DNA of 12,028 bases from Bryobacterales bacterium (GTDB taxonomy: Bacteria; Acidobacteriota; Terriglobia; Bryobacterales; Bryobacteraceae). The stretch covers positions 1 to 12,028 of the forward strand of contig SHUN01000032.1 of assembly GCA_009697495.1 (NCBI GenBank), given 5' to 3'. Under the pieces are notes generated by a model that worked only from the letters and a program-made list of their open reading frames with translations, was not told the origin of the DNA and made no database searches. The position numbers and the translations under genes are program-made. Positions 5,291 through 11,711 of the stretch are shown here, one piece after another. The stretch's first letter is position 1, and every line of letters starts with the position of its first letter.

Positions 5291-7288
5291 ATGGTTGGAG
5301 TGGGCCGGGAATTCCGCCCATACACGATGATGATAAAACTGGAGCCCGCGCCCCACCGCTCATTAGCGACAAAATTCTTCCTGTTCACAGCCGCCCTGCT
5401 TGTTTGGGTGGTGTTGGTCATGGTCGCCTACGACGTCGCTACTGGAAATGTGAGTATTGGGAAGAGCCTTTTGCTGTTCGCTGTGGTGTTGCTGATTGCC
5501 GGCGTACTGGCCTGGGTAACGATTCGCCTCCTTGTACGGCCGTTACAGACGCTGCAGGCCGCGTTGCAGGCCGTGCGCGAAGGGCGGTTGGAGCGGATTC
5601 GCTTTCGGGAAACCGGAGATGAGATCGAACACATTGCCCGCAGTTTCAACCAGATGGTGGAGTCCCTGGAAGCAAACAGGCAAGTAATTCGGGAGCGCCA
5701 TGAACATCTGGAAGCCCGGATTCGGGTGCGGACCGAAGAGCTCGAAAAGGCCATGGAAGGGGCACTGGCGGTGAACAAGGCGAAAACGGAATTCCTCGCC
5801 AACATGTCCCATGAACTGCGAACTCCAATGAATGGATTCCTGGGAATGATCGAATTGGTACTGGATAGCCCGTTGGGATTCGAACAGCGAGAACAGCTGA
5901 TTACGGCCCAGACGAGCGCCCACAGCCTATTATCCATCCTCAACGATATTCTCGATTTATCGAAAATCGAGTCCGGAAAGATGCATCTGGAGTCCGTGCC
6001 ATTCTCCATCCGGACGCTCATGCGGGATTGCATCCGTCCGCACCAGGTCCGGGCGCAGCAGAATGCAGTGGACTTACGGCTTAGTTTTGATGAGCGGCTT
6101 CCGGAGATGATGGCCGGTGATCCGCTGCGCCTCCGTCAAATCCTGAATAATCTGTTAAGCAATGCGGTGAAGTTCACGTCCGCCGGGTACATCGAATTGC
6201 AGGTTTCGGGAGAGCTGTACGAAACAGCCGAAGTCGCGATGGTGGAGTTTTCCGTTCGTGATACCGGCGCTGGGATCCAAAGCGAAAAGCTGCCGCAGAT
6301 ATTTGAAAAATTTACCCAGGCGGACGGGAGTATTTCCCGGCGCTTCGGCGGATCCGGCCTGGGGCTGGCGATCACGAAGCAATTGGTTGAATTGTTTCAT
6401 GGGACGCTGAGCGTCGCCAGTCTGGCGGGGAAGGGAAGTGAATTCATTGTTCGCATGCCTTTGAAAGCCGTCGGGACGGGACAAATGCCAGCGGCTGTCT
6501 CCGATGTGAGATCGACTGGGGCGCCTCACTCAAGCGACGCGCTGATTTTGGTCGTTGAAGACAATATCGTGAATCAGAAGGTGATTACGGGATTGCTGCG
6601 GCGCAAAGGATTTCGCATGGAAACCGCCGGCGATGGAAGCCAGGCGCTGGCAATGCTGGAACATCGCAAGTTTGACGCCATCTTGATGGACGTGCAGATG
6701 CCGGTGATGGATGGACTGGAGGCGACGCGGCGGATTCGGGCTCAGGAGCGATGGCAGGAAATACCGATTGTGGCCATGACGGCCCACGCGATGAGCGGTG
6801 ATCGGGAACGATGCCTGGCGGCGGGCATGGATGCCTATTTATCGAAACCGATAAATTCCAGCGAATTGTTCCGTGTTCTCGAATCGCTTTTAGGGACGCA
6901 ACGGGTGTCTGGCAAAGCCGCGCGGGCGGTCACGACCGAAGCGGCGCCGATCGACCCGCGCCTGCACGACGCCGTGTGCGAGGGAGCGCCGGGTCTGGTG
7001 AGGGATGTCGTCAATCAATTTTTGCAGTTGGCTCCGGAACGAATGGAAAAGCTGCAACGGGCGCTGATCGCCGGTCAATGCGATTTGGTGGCCTCGGAAG
7101 CTGCGGTCATTCAGCAATCCGCTCAGCGAATCTCGGCCAACCCAGTCGCCGACCGGGCCCATCGGATTGCCGAGGCGGCCGGCCGTCAGGATCAGGCGGC
7201 GATGCGCCACTCCCTGCTTTTGCTGCGGTCTGAGCTTGACCGGCTGAAACAGCATGCCGGTGAGTTGAAGTCAGCGGCGATCGGTTAG
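5291..7288 (+). CDS. Hybrid sensor histidine kinase: 2 TM, HAMP, HisKA, HATPase, receiver, degenerate Hpt-like tail
   Basis: A 665-aa hybrid kinase in the inner membrane. Two transmembrane helices (about 27-47 and 60-80) flank a loop of only about 12 residues, so there is no periplasmic sensor domain. HAMP (about 80-133) and a charged coiled coil (about 125-162) follow. HisKA carries NMSHELRTPMNG with His174 as phosphorylation site. The ATPase domain has the N box NNLLSNAVKF (286-295), DTGAGI (324-329), FEKF (338-341) and GGSGLGLA (353-360). The receiver (about 418-535) has Glu423/Asp424, phospho-acceptor Asp467 in ILMDVQMP, Thr497 and Lys519. Residues 555-660 read like an Hpt four-helix domain, but the AHxLKGS motif is EAAVIQQSA, with Ala605 where His belongs. 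No partner regulator is adjacent. ATGs at 5327 and 5330 are alternative starts; none has a clear ribosome site. The stop overlaps the convergent gene by 4 bases. The signal is unknown. Confidence 0.93.
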   Translation: MVGVGREFRPYTMMIKLEPAPHRSLATKFFLFTAALLVWVVLVMVAYDVATGNVSIGKSLLLFAVVLLIAGVLAWVTIRLLVRPLQTLQAALQAVREGRLERIRFRETGDEIEHIARSFNQMVESLEANRQVIRERHEHLEARIRVRTEELEKAMEGALAVNKAKTEFLANMSHELRTPMNGFLGMIELVLDSPLGFEQREQLITAQTSAHSLLSILNDILDLSKIESGKMHLESVPFSIRTLMRDCIRPHQVRAQQNAVDLRLSFDERLPEMMAGDPLRLRQILNNLLSNAVKFTSAGYIELQVSGELYETAEVAMVEFSVRDTGAGIQSEKLPQIFEKFTQADGSISRRFGGSGLGLAITKQLVELFHGTLSVASLAGKGSEFIVRMPLKAVGTGQMPAAVSDVRSTGAPHSSDALILVVEDNIVNQKVITGLLRRKGFRMETAGDGSQALAMLEHRKFDAILMDVQMPVMDGLEATRRIRAQERWQEIPIVAMTAHAMSGDRERCLAAGMDAYLSKPINSSELFRVLESLLGTQRVSGKAARAVTTEAAPIDPRLHDAVCEGAPGLVRDVVNQFLQLAPERMEKLQRALIAGQCDLVASEAAVIQQSAQRISANPVADRAHRIAEAAGRQDQAAMRHSLLLLRSELDRLKQHAGELKSAAIG

Positions 7289-7297
7289 AGTTCGCCG
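7275..7297. repeat. Inverted repeat spanning the overlapping stops of kinase and decarboxylase genes
   Basis: CGGCGA (7275-7280) pairs with TCGCCG (7292-7297) around an 11-base loop that contains both convergent stop codons (TTA/TAG overlapping at 7285-7288). The arms lie in the last codons of each gene. No T run follows on either strand. In GC-rich DNA a 6-bp arm can arise by chance, but the placement centred on the stops is suggestive of a shared 3'-end structure. Confidence 0.3.
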
Positions 7298-8673
7298 GCC
7301 AGCCGGGTAATTTCTGCCCACAACGCCTTGACGTCTTCCCGCGAAGTCGCTTGGTTGCCGATGGCGACGCGGGCAGCGAAGCGGCCCTTCAACATCGTTT
7401 GCGAGATGAAGAAAGCGCCGGTGGCATTCACGGCGGAAACGAGCGCGCGCGTTTTATCTTCGGATTCACGGAGCCGGAGGCAGACGGCGGAAAATGGCGC
7501 GGGAGCGGCGAGCTCGAAACGGTGATCCGCGTTGACCCAACCGGCGAGCTCGCGCGCCATCGCGATGTGTCCGCGAATGAGTTCCTGTAATTTTTCGCGC
7601 CCGAAATAACGCAAGACGTACCACAGCTTCAGGCTTCGGAATCGCCGGCCGAGCGCGACTCCGTAATCCATCAGGCTCACTTCCCGAGGATCGCCGGTCG
7701 TCTTCAAGTACTCCGGCGTGATGGTAAATGTCCGGCGCAGCACGTCCGGATGCCTTGTATAGAAAACGCTGCAATCCACGGGTGTGAAGAGCCATTTATG
7801 GGGGTTAACAACCAGCGAATGCGCTCGCTCGTTACCCTTGAGCATCCAGGCGAATTCGGGCAGCAGAGCGGCGGCGCCGGCGTAAGCGGCGTCAATGTGA
7901 ACCCAGGCGTTATGGGCGGCGGCGATGTCGAGAATGGGTTCCAGCGGGTCAACGCTTGTGGTTGAAGTTGTTCCCGCGCTGACGATAACGCAGCAGGGAG
8001 TGAGGCCCGCGGCGGCGTCGGCGGCCATCGCATCCCGGAGGGCCTCGGGCCGCATCCGGAATTGATCGTCGGACTCGATCTTTCTTAAATTGCGCAGGCC
8101 GATACCGGCGGCGACCACGGCTTTGTCGATCGAAGAATGGGCCTGATCGGAACTATAGACAATGAGCGGCTTCGTAATCCCGTTCAATCGCACATCGGGG
8201 TCAACCCACTCGCGGGCGGCCATCACCGCGTGCATCGTGCTGATAGAGGCGGTATCGAAAATCTCGCCAAAATAGCCGTCGCTAAGCCCCATCCACTGGC
8301 GGAGCCACCCCACCGCCACCTGCTCCAATTCCGACACCGCCGGAGACGCGATCCAGTTCAGCCCATTCGTATTTAGAGTCGCCGACAGCATTTCCGCGAT
8401 GACACCGGGCACCGAGCCGGTGCAGGCGAAGTAGTTGAAAAATCGCGGGTGATTCCAATGGGTGACGGCCGGGAGGATCAGCTTCTCGAAATCGGCGAGA
8501 ATTTGTTCGAGCGATTCTCCTGATTCGGGACCGCTCGCGGGCAGGCGATCAATCAACTCGCCGGGACGCATTTTCGGGTTCACTCGAAACCGCGCCGGGT
8601 CTTCCAAATAACGCGCGATCCAGTCCGAGGCTTCCGTCGAGGCGCGGCGGAAGGCTTCGACATCGTGTCTCAT
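7285..8673 (-). CDS. Pyridoxal-phosphate group II decarboxylase, aromatic-L-amino-acid-decarboxylase-like
   Basis: A 462-aa fold-type I PLP enzyme, probably decarboxylating an aromatic or related amino acid to its amine in the cytoplasm. Seen: HWNHPRFFNYF (72-82), QAHSSIDKA (177-185) with cofactor-stacking His179, HIDAAYAGAA (259-268) with Asp261 for the pyridine nitrogen, NPHKWLF (290-296) with Schiff-base Lys293, and LGRRFRSLKLWYV (341-353). Tyr337 in SLMDYGVAL lies where the mobile-loop tyrosine of animal and plant AADCs sits; Phe there marks aldehyde synthases, so decarboxylation is favoured. The phosphate-binding segment is DTASIST (140-146) where human AADC has a G-S-A-S-E-A-T type sequence, a subfamily difference. 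Length fits the family (about 470). The start lies 3 bases after the aldolase stop, with AGGTGA inside the end of that gene, so the two form an operon. The substrate cannot be read from sequence; tyrosine, tryptophan and phenylalanine are candidates. Confidence 0.9.
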   Translation of the reverse strand: MRHDVEAFRRASTEASDWIARYLEDPARFRVNPKMRPGELIDRLPASGPESGESLEQILADFEKLILPAVTHWNHPRFFNYFACTGSVPGVIAEMLSATLNTNGLNWIASPAVSELEQVAVGWLRQWMGLSDGYFGEIFDTASISTMHAVMAAREWVDPDVRLNGITKPLIVYSSDQAHSSIDKAVVAAGIGLRNLRKIESDDQFRMRPEALRDAMAADAAAGLTPCCVIVSAGTTSTTSVDPLEPILDIAAAHNAWVHIDAAYAGAAALLPEFAWMLKGNERAHSLVVNPHKWLFTPVDCSVFYTRHPDVLRRTFTITPEYLKTTGDPREVSLMDYGVALGRRFRSLKLWYVLRYFGREKLQELIRGHIAMARELAGWVNADHRFELAAPAPFSAVCLRLRESEDKTRALVSAVNATGAFFISQTMLKGRFAARVAIGNQATSREDVKALWAEITRLAGEL

Positions 8674-8676
8674 CGC

Positions 8677-9600
8677 TTAAGTATCACCTGAACATTCGTC
8701 GCGCATGGCGATTGCGAACCCGCGGAACCATTCGCCAAATTCATTGGCGAGACGCCGCTCTCCGGGGCCGATCGGCAGGCGAGGCGCTGCTTTCGGGAAA
8801 CCGCGCGCGGCGAGGGTAAGTTGAATTCCGAACGGAGTGGGAAACGGGTCGATTTTCTGAATAAATTCGTCGAGTAACGCTCCGCGGATTGCCAATCGCG
8901 CCGTATCGCCTCGCGTGGCTGCACGGTCGATGGCTGCGATTAATTCTGGAACGCCGCAAGCGCAGCCGCTGATGACGCCATCGGCAAGCGCTCGATGGGA
9001 CGCCAGCAATCGATCGTTCCCCAGAAGTAAGCGGAACGGCATTTTCTGGCGCAATACATGCAGGGCGTCGAAAATTTCGGTGTTACCGCTCGAATCCTTA
9101 ATGCCGGCGAAATGGCCGGTCTCAAGAATGGCGCAGGCCGTGGCGGCCTCCATTCCGGTGGTGAAGAACGGCAGGTTGTAAAGCAGCGTGGGAGCCAGGC
9201 CGGCGGCTTGGCGGGCAAATTCCTGGTAGTAGGCGATGATGCCTTCCTGGCTGTGCCGGAAAAAGTGGGGCGGCATCAGCAGCAGCGCGGTGGCGCCGAC
9301 TTCCGTTGCGTTCCGGGCAAGCACAACCGCGGCTTCGACGGTGGAGTGCGAGACGTTTACGATCACCGGCGTGCGGCTGCGGCGGACCGCCATCAAGGCG
9401 AGACGCATGCGCTCCTCGACGTCGTAGTGGATGAATTCGCCGGTAGCGCCAAGCACCGCGACGCCTTTCACGCCGCGCTCATTCACAAAATCCAGAATAT
9501 CGAGCGCCAAACTGAGATCTATCGTGTGGCCGTTTTCCCGCCGTGGCGCAATCACAGCGGCCATGGCGCCGAGCACGACGCCTTCACCCAACCGGGTCAT
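8677..9600 (-). CDS. Dihydrodipicolinate synthase/N-acetylneuraminate lyase family aldolase (not typical DapA)
   Basis: A 307-aa class I aldolase of the DapA/NAL TIM-barrel family, which joins or splits pyruvate and aldehydes through a lysine Schiff base. Visible: GVAVLGATGEF (46-56), the family's carboxylate loop; SHSTVEAAVVLA (84-95); LLMPPHFF (107-114); LLYNLP (139-144) with catalytic Tyr141; and FAGIKDSSGN (164-173) with Schiff-base Lys168. In true DapA, YNVP is followed by S-R-T, whose Arg holds the aspartate-semialdehyde carboxylate; here it is F-F-T-T (145-148), so lysine synthesis is unlikely. Sugar-acid, sialate-like or hydroxyproline-type substrates are open. AGGAACG precedes the ATG at 9598-9600. 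The decarboxylase gene follows after 3 bases and a Gfo/Idh gene diverges upstream. I would not call this dapA. Confidence 0.88.
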   Translation of the reverse strand: MTRLGEGVVLGAMAAVIAPRRENGHTIDLSLALDILDFVNERGVKGVAVLGATGEFIHYDVEERMRLALMAVRRSRTPVIVNVSHSTVEAAVVLARNATEVGATALLLMPPHFFRHSQEGIIAYYQEFARQAAGLAPTLLYNLPFFTTGMEAATACAILETGHFAGIKDSSGNTEIFDALHVLRQKMPFRLLLGNDRLLASHRALADGVISGCACGVPELIAAIDRAATRGDTARLAIRGALLDEFIQKIDPFPTPFGIQLTLAARGFPKAAPRLPIGPGERRLANEFGEWFRGFAIAMRDECSGDT

Positions 9601-9673
9601 AGTTCGTTCCTATCTGTTCCTGACTTTTCGCCATGCTCGCCAGACGGGTATACTCATCACATCGGACAAACAC
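9601..9673. promoter_or_regulatory. 73-base divergent intergenic region with a -10-like TATACT
   Basis: This gap separates the start codons of the aldolase (minus) and the Tat-exported oxidoreductase (plus), so both promoters probably lie in or near it. TATACT at 9649-9654 is a 5-of-6 match to a plus-strand -10 box, and the palindrome GTATAC at 9648-9653 also offers TATACC on the minus strand. No convincing -35 box sits at 16-18 bases on either strand. A plus-strand start near 9661 would leave a leader of only about 13 bases before ATG 9674, which has no clear Shine-Dalgarno. AGGAACG at the left end is the aldolase ribosome site. No operator was recognised beyond GTATAC. Confidence 0.3.
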
Positions 9674-10954
9674 ATGGATTCGACTAGCATATCGCGCAGA
9701 TCCCTCCTCAATCGCTACAGCGCCGCGACCACAGCCGCGGCCTTCCAGATTATTCGGCCCGAATTGGTGCGAGGGCAGGGCAAAGAAAAGCTCCGGGCCG
9801 GGCTGGTGGGTTTCGGCGGCCGGGGGCGCCAAGCCATTGTCGACCACCTGAAGGGCACAGAAAACACCGAAGTCGTCGCCGCCGCCGACATCTTCGAAGA
9901 CAAGCTGGAATCCAATCTCCGCTGGCTGCGGGAAGAGCCCCGCAACGCCGATATCCGCGACCGCGTGAAGATTGATCCCGACAAGCGCTTCGTCGGCTTT
10001 GACGCCTACAAAAAACTGCTGAAAACCGACATCGACATCGTGTTCCTGGCCACGCCGCCCGGCTACCGGCCGGAGCATTTTGAGGCAGCCGTGGCAGCGA
10101 AGAAACATGTGTTCTGCGAGAAGCCGTTCGGAACCGATCCGGCGGGCGTGCGCCGATTCATGGCGGCGGCGAAAAAGTCAGAAGAATTGAAATTAACCGT
10201 CGTCAGCGGGGCACAGCGACGGTTTGACCGCAAGTACGTGGAGACGTTTGACCGGATCAAGAACGGCGCGATTGGCGATATCGCCGCCGGATACGCCTAC
10301 TGGGTTGGGAACCCGGTGATCCAGCAAAAGGCCCGCGACGCCAAATGGGGCGACATGACGTGGCAGCACCGCGCCTGGTACAGTTTCGTCTGGATTTGCG
10401 GCGATCAGGTGGTAGAGCAGCACCTGCACAATATTGATGTTATGAACTGGTTCATGGGCGCGCATCCGTCGAAAGTCGTGGCCACTGGCGGGCGCTGCTG
10501 GCGGCCCGGCGATGACATCTACGGCAATATCTACGATCATATTTCCGCCGATTTCGAATACCCGAACGGCGTCCGGCTGTCGAGCTACTGCCGCCAGTTC
10601 CCGGCCGGGCAACAGATCCATCGCAAGATCGGCGAACTGTTAGTAGGGTCAAAAGGTAAGAGCAACTGCAATGATCTGGCCGGTCCGGGGCCGAACATCA
10701 ATCCGTACGTCGCCGAGCACACAGCCTTGGCGAAATCGATTCGCGGCGACGGGCCGTATGTGAATCACGCGATGGCTGTCGCCGAAAGCACTTTGACATG
10801 CATCATGGCGCGGGAATCGGCTTATTCGGGCCAGGAAATCACATGGGAACAGGCGATGAACTCAACTTTGGATTTGCAGCCAAAGGAGTTTGGGTACGAC
10901 GTGAAAATGGACGTTGCGCCGCTGCCGCAGCCTGGGGTTTATAAGTTCGCGTAG
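9674..10954 (+). CDS. Gfo/Idh/MocA family oxidoreductase with Tat signal
   Basis: A 426-aa NAD(P)-dependent dehydrogenase-like protein acting on a sugar or sugar-derived substrate. I chose ATG 9674 although the frame is open further left (from 9431), because it places a twin-arginine signal at the N-terminus: SISRRSLLNRY (residues 5-15) with Arg8-Arg9 and a mildly hydrophobic stretch to about 30. The upstream extension is antisense to the aldolase. The Rossmann fold starts LRAGLVGFGGRGRQA (40-54) with nucleotide motif GFGGRG. CEKPFG (148-153) carries the family Glu-Lys-Pro, and EQHLHNIDVMNWFMG (248-262) the second-domain histidines. Tat export of the folded, cofactor-loaded protein, as known for glucose-fructose oxidoreductase, is inferred. 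Similar exported Gfo/Idh proteins are common in Acidobacteria and Planctomycetes. The divergent aldolase suggests shared sugar-acid metabolism, but the substrate is unknown. Confidence 0.92.
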   Translation: MDSTSISRRSLLNRYSAATTAAAFQIIRPELVRGQGKEKLRAGLVGFGGRGRQAIVDHLKGTENTEVVAAADIFEDKLESNLRWLREEPRNADIRDRVKIDPDKRFVGFDAYKKLLKTDIDIVFLATPPGYRPEHFEAAVAAKKHVFCEKPFGTDPAGVRRFMAAAKKSEELKLTVVSGAQRRFDRKYVETFDRIKNGAIGDIAAGYAYWVGNPVIQQKARDAKWGDMTWQHRAWYSFVWICGDQVVEQHLHNIDVMNWFMGAHPSKVVATGGRCWRPGDDIYGNIYDHISADFEYPNGVRLSSYCRQFPAGQQIHRKIGELLVGSKGKSNCNDLAGPGPNINPYVAEHTALAKSIRGDGPYVNHAMAVAESTLTCIMARESAYSGQEITWEQAMNSTLDLQPKEFGYDVKMDVAPLPQPGVYKFA

Positions 10955-10972
10955 ACCTGTGTGAAATTCGCG

Positions 10973-10992
10973 GCGAAGCGCATTCGCGTTTT
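10973..10992 (+). terminator. Weak candidate Rho-independent terminator after the Gfo/Idh gene
   Basis: GCGAA at 10973-10977 and TTCGC at 10983-10987 can form a 5-bp stem with loop GCGCA, followed by G and four T. It lies 18 bases after the TAG of the oxidoreductase and just before the next gene's ribosome site. The stem is short and the T run brief. TTCGC at 10967-10971 can also pair with the same GCGAA, so competing folds exist. It may only be an attenuating hairpin or chance. Confidence 0.25.
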
Positions 10993-10999
10993 AAGAGAC

Positions 11000-11320
11000 A
11001 TGAGAAATATATTTCTATTGCTGGCAACGGGACTGGCACAGGCCCGGTATTTTCCCCTGGAAGGTGGGAACCTATGGGGTTACCGCGTCGCGGAGGTTTT
11101 GCGGGCGGAAATCGCCGATGGGGCCGAGTCGATGTGGCCCGATTTCAACGCGGCCGAGGGGGCATCGTATCCCACGGCCTTCGATACTTGCACGGGGCGC
11201 GGGCGCGTCGAGAAACGGGAGGCGACGGCGGAAATACTGGACCGGATTTGGGCAAGCGGAATCCAGATTAGTTATAGCGCGACGAATTGCGCCGATGCCG
11301 GCGTGACTGATGACCTCTAG
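11000..11320 (+). CDS. Secreted protein, N-terminal piece of a probably broken BsuPI-type gene
   Basis: I place the start at ATG 11000, since AAGAGA precedes it closely and it gives a signal peptide (MRNIFLLLATGLAQA, cleavage after residue 15); a GTG at 10961 would bury that signal. The mature protein opens RYFPLEGGNLWGYR (16-29), which I recall as the N-terminal signature of secreted acidobacterial proteins (FPLxxGNxWxYR) that end in a BsuPI domain. Later come SMWPDF (44-49), FDTCTGRGRV (61-70) and SATNCADAGVTDDL (93-106) before a TAG at 11318. At 106 aa it is much shorter than such proteins as I remember them, and the expected continuation appears in another frame from 11310. It is probably one half of a pseudogene, with sequence lost both after GYR and near the TAG. 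A genuine short secreted protein is the alternative. Its two cysteines (64 and 98) could pair. Confidence 0.5.
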   Translation: MRNIFLLLATGLAQARYFPLEGGNLWGYRVAEVLRAEIADGAESMWPDFNAAEGASYPTAFDTCTGRGRVEKREATAEILDRIWASGIQISYSATNCADAGVTDDL

Positions 11321-11702
11321 TTACAAGCTTGCGTACGGGCGAATCGGAAACGCATCCGTCGTTACCAGCGGTGAATATAGTTTTCGGATCAACTTGAGCC
11401 AACACACGTATGCGCCGCGCGCGGTTATCAGCCTGCGAATGACGCTCGCGAATTGGACCCGCGATCCGCTCCAACTCCGATTCCTCAGCGGGCAATTATT
11501 CGACTTCGCCATTCGCGACACTTCGGGCGGGGCCGTGTATTTCTGGTCGGCGAATAAGCTGTTTACCGCCGAGGTCAGGGAACTCACGGTGACCGAGGAG
11601 ATAGATTTGAAGCCTGGCGAGTACGTTTTGGAAGCCTGGCTGACGACGGACCGGAACCCGGTATATAAATCGCAAGCTCCTATCACGGTGGCGGAGAGGT
11701 AA
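11310..11702 (+). CDS. BsuPI-like domain, C-terminal piece of the same probably broken gene
   Basis: A 130-aa frame opening with ATG 11310 inside the previous gene's last codons (11-base overlap, different frame). It has no signal peptide and no clear ribosome site. Residues 38-128 resemble the BsuPI intracellular proteinase-inhibitor domain: ISLRMTLANWTRDPLQLRFLSGQLFDFAIRD-type strands (40-70), with SGQLFDF (60-66), YFWS (77-80) and LFTAEV (84-89), then LKPGEYVLEAWL (100-111). The first residues, SSYKLAYGRIG (3-13), look like mid-protein sequence and not a true N-terminus, supporting the idea that this is the rear of the gene begun at 11000. TGA at 11304 blocks extension in this frame. In this context the domain is a beta-sandwich module of secreted proteins, and inhibitor activity is not implied. 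If translated, it would need coupling to the upstream frame. Confidence 0.55.
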   Translation: MTSSYKLAYGRIGNASVVTSGEYSFRINLSQHTYAPRAVISLRMTLANWTRDPLQLRFLSGQLFDFAIRDTSGGAVYFWSANKLFTAEVRELTVTEEIDLKPGEYVLEAWLTTDRNPVYKSQAPITVAER

Positions 11703-11711
11703 AATGAAAGA

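Noticed and set aside
9431..9673. Upstream extension of the Gfo/Idh frame by 81 codons
   Set aside because: The extension is antisense to the aldolase and would bury the Tat signal; ATG 9674 gives a coherent export signal at the N-terminus.
9058..9687. 209-codon plus-strand frame opposite the aldolase
   Set aside because: Antisense to the aldolase, low-complexity Gly/His/Arg-rich product with no motif, and running past the start of the oxidoreductase in another frame.
11609..11640. Direct repeat GAAGCCTGGC at 11609 and 11631
   Set aside because: A single 10-base pair of copies in two different reading frames of one gene, with no third copy or flanking structure; chance similarity in coding DNA is enough.
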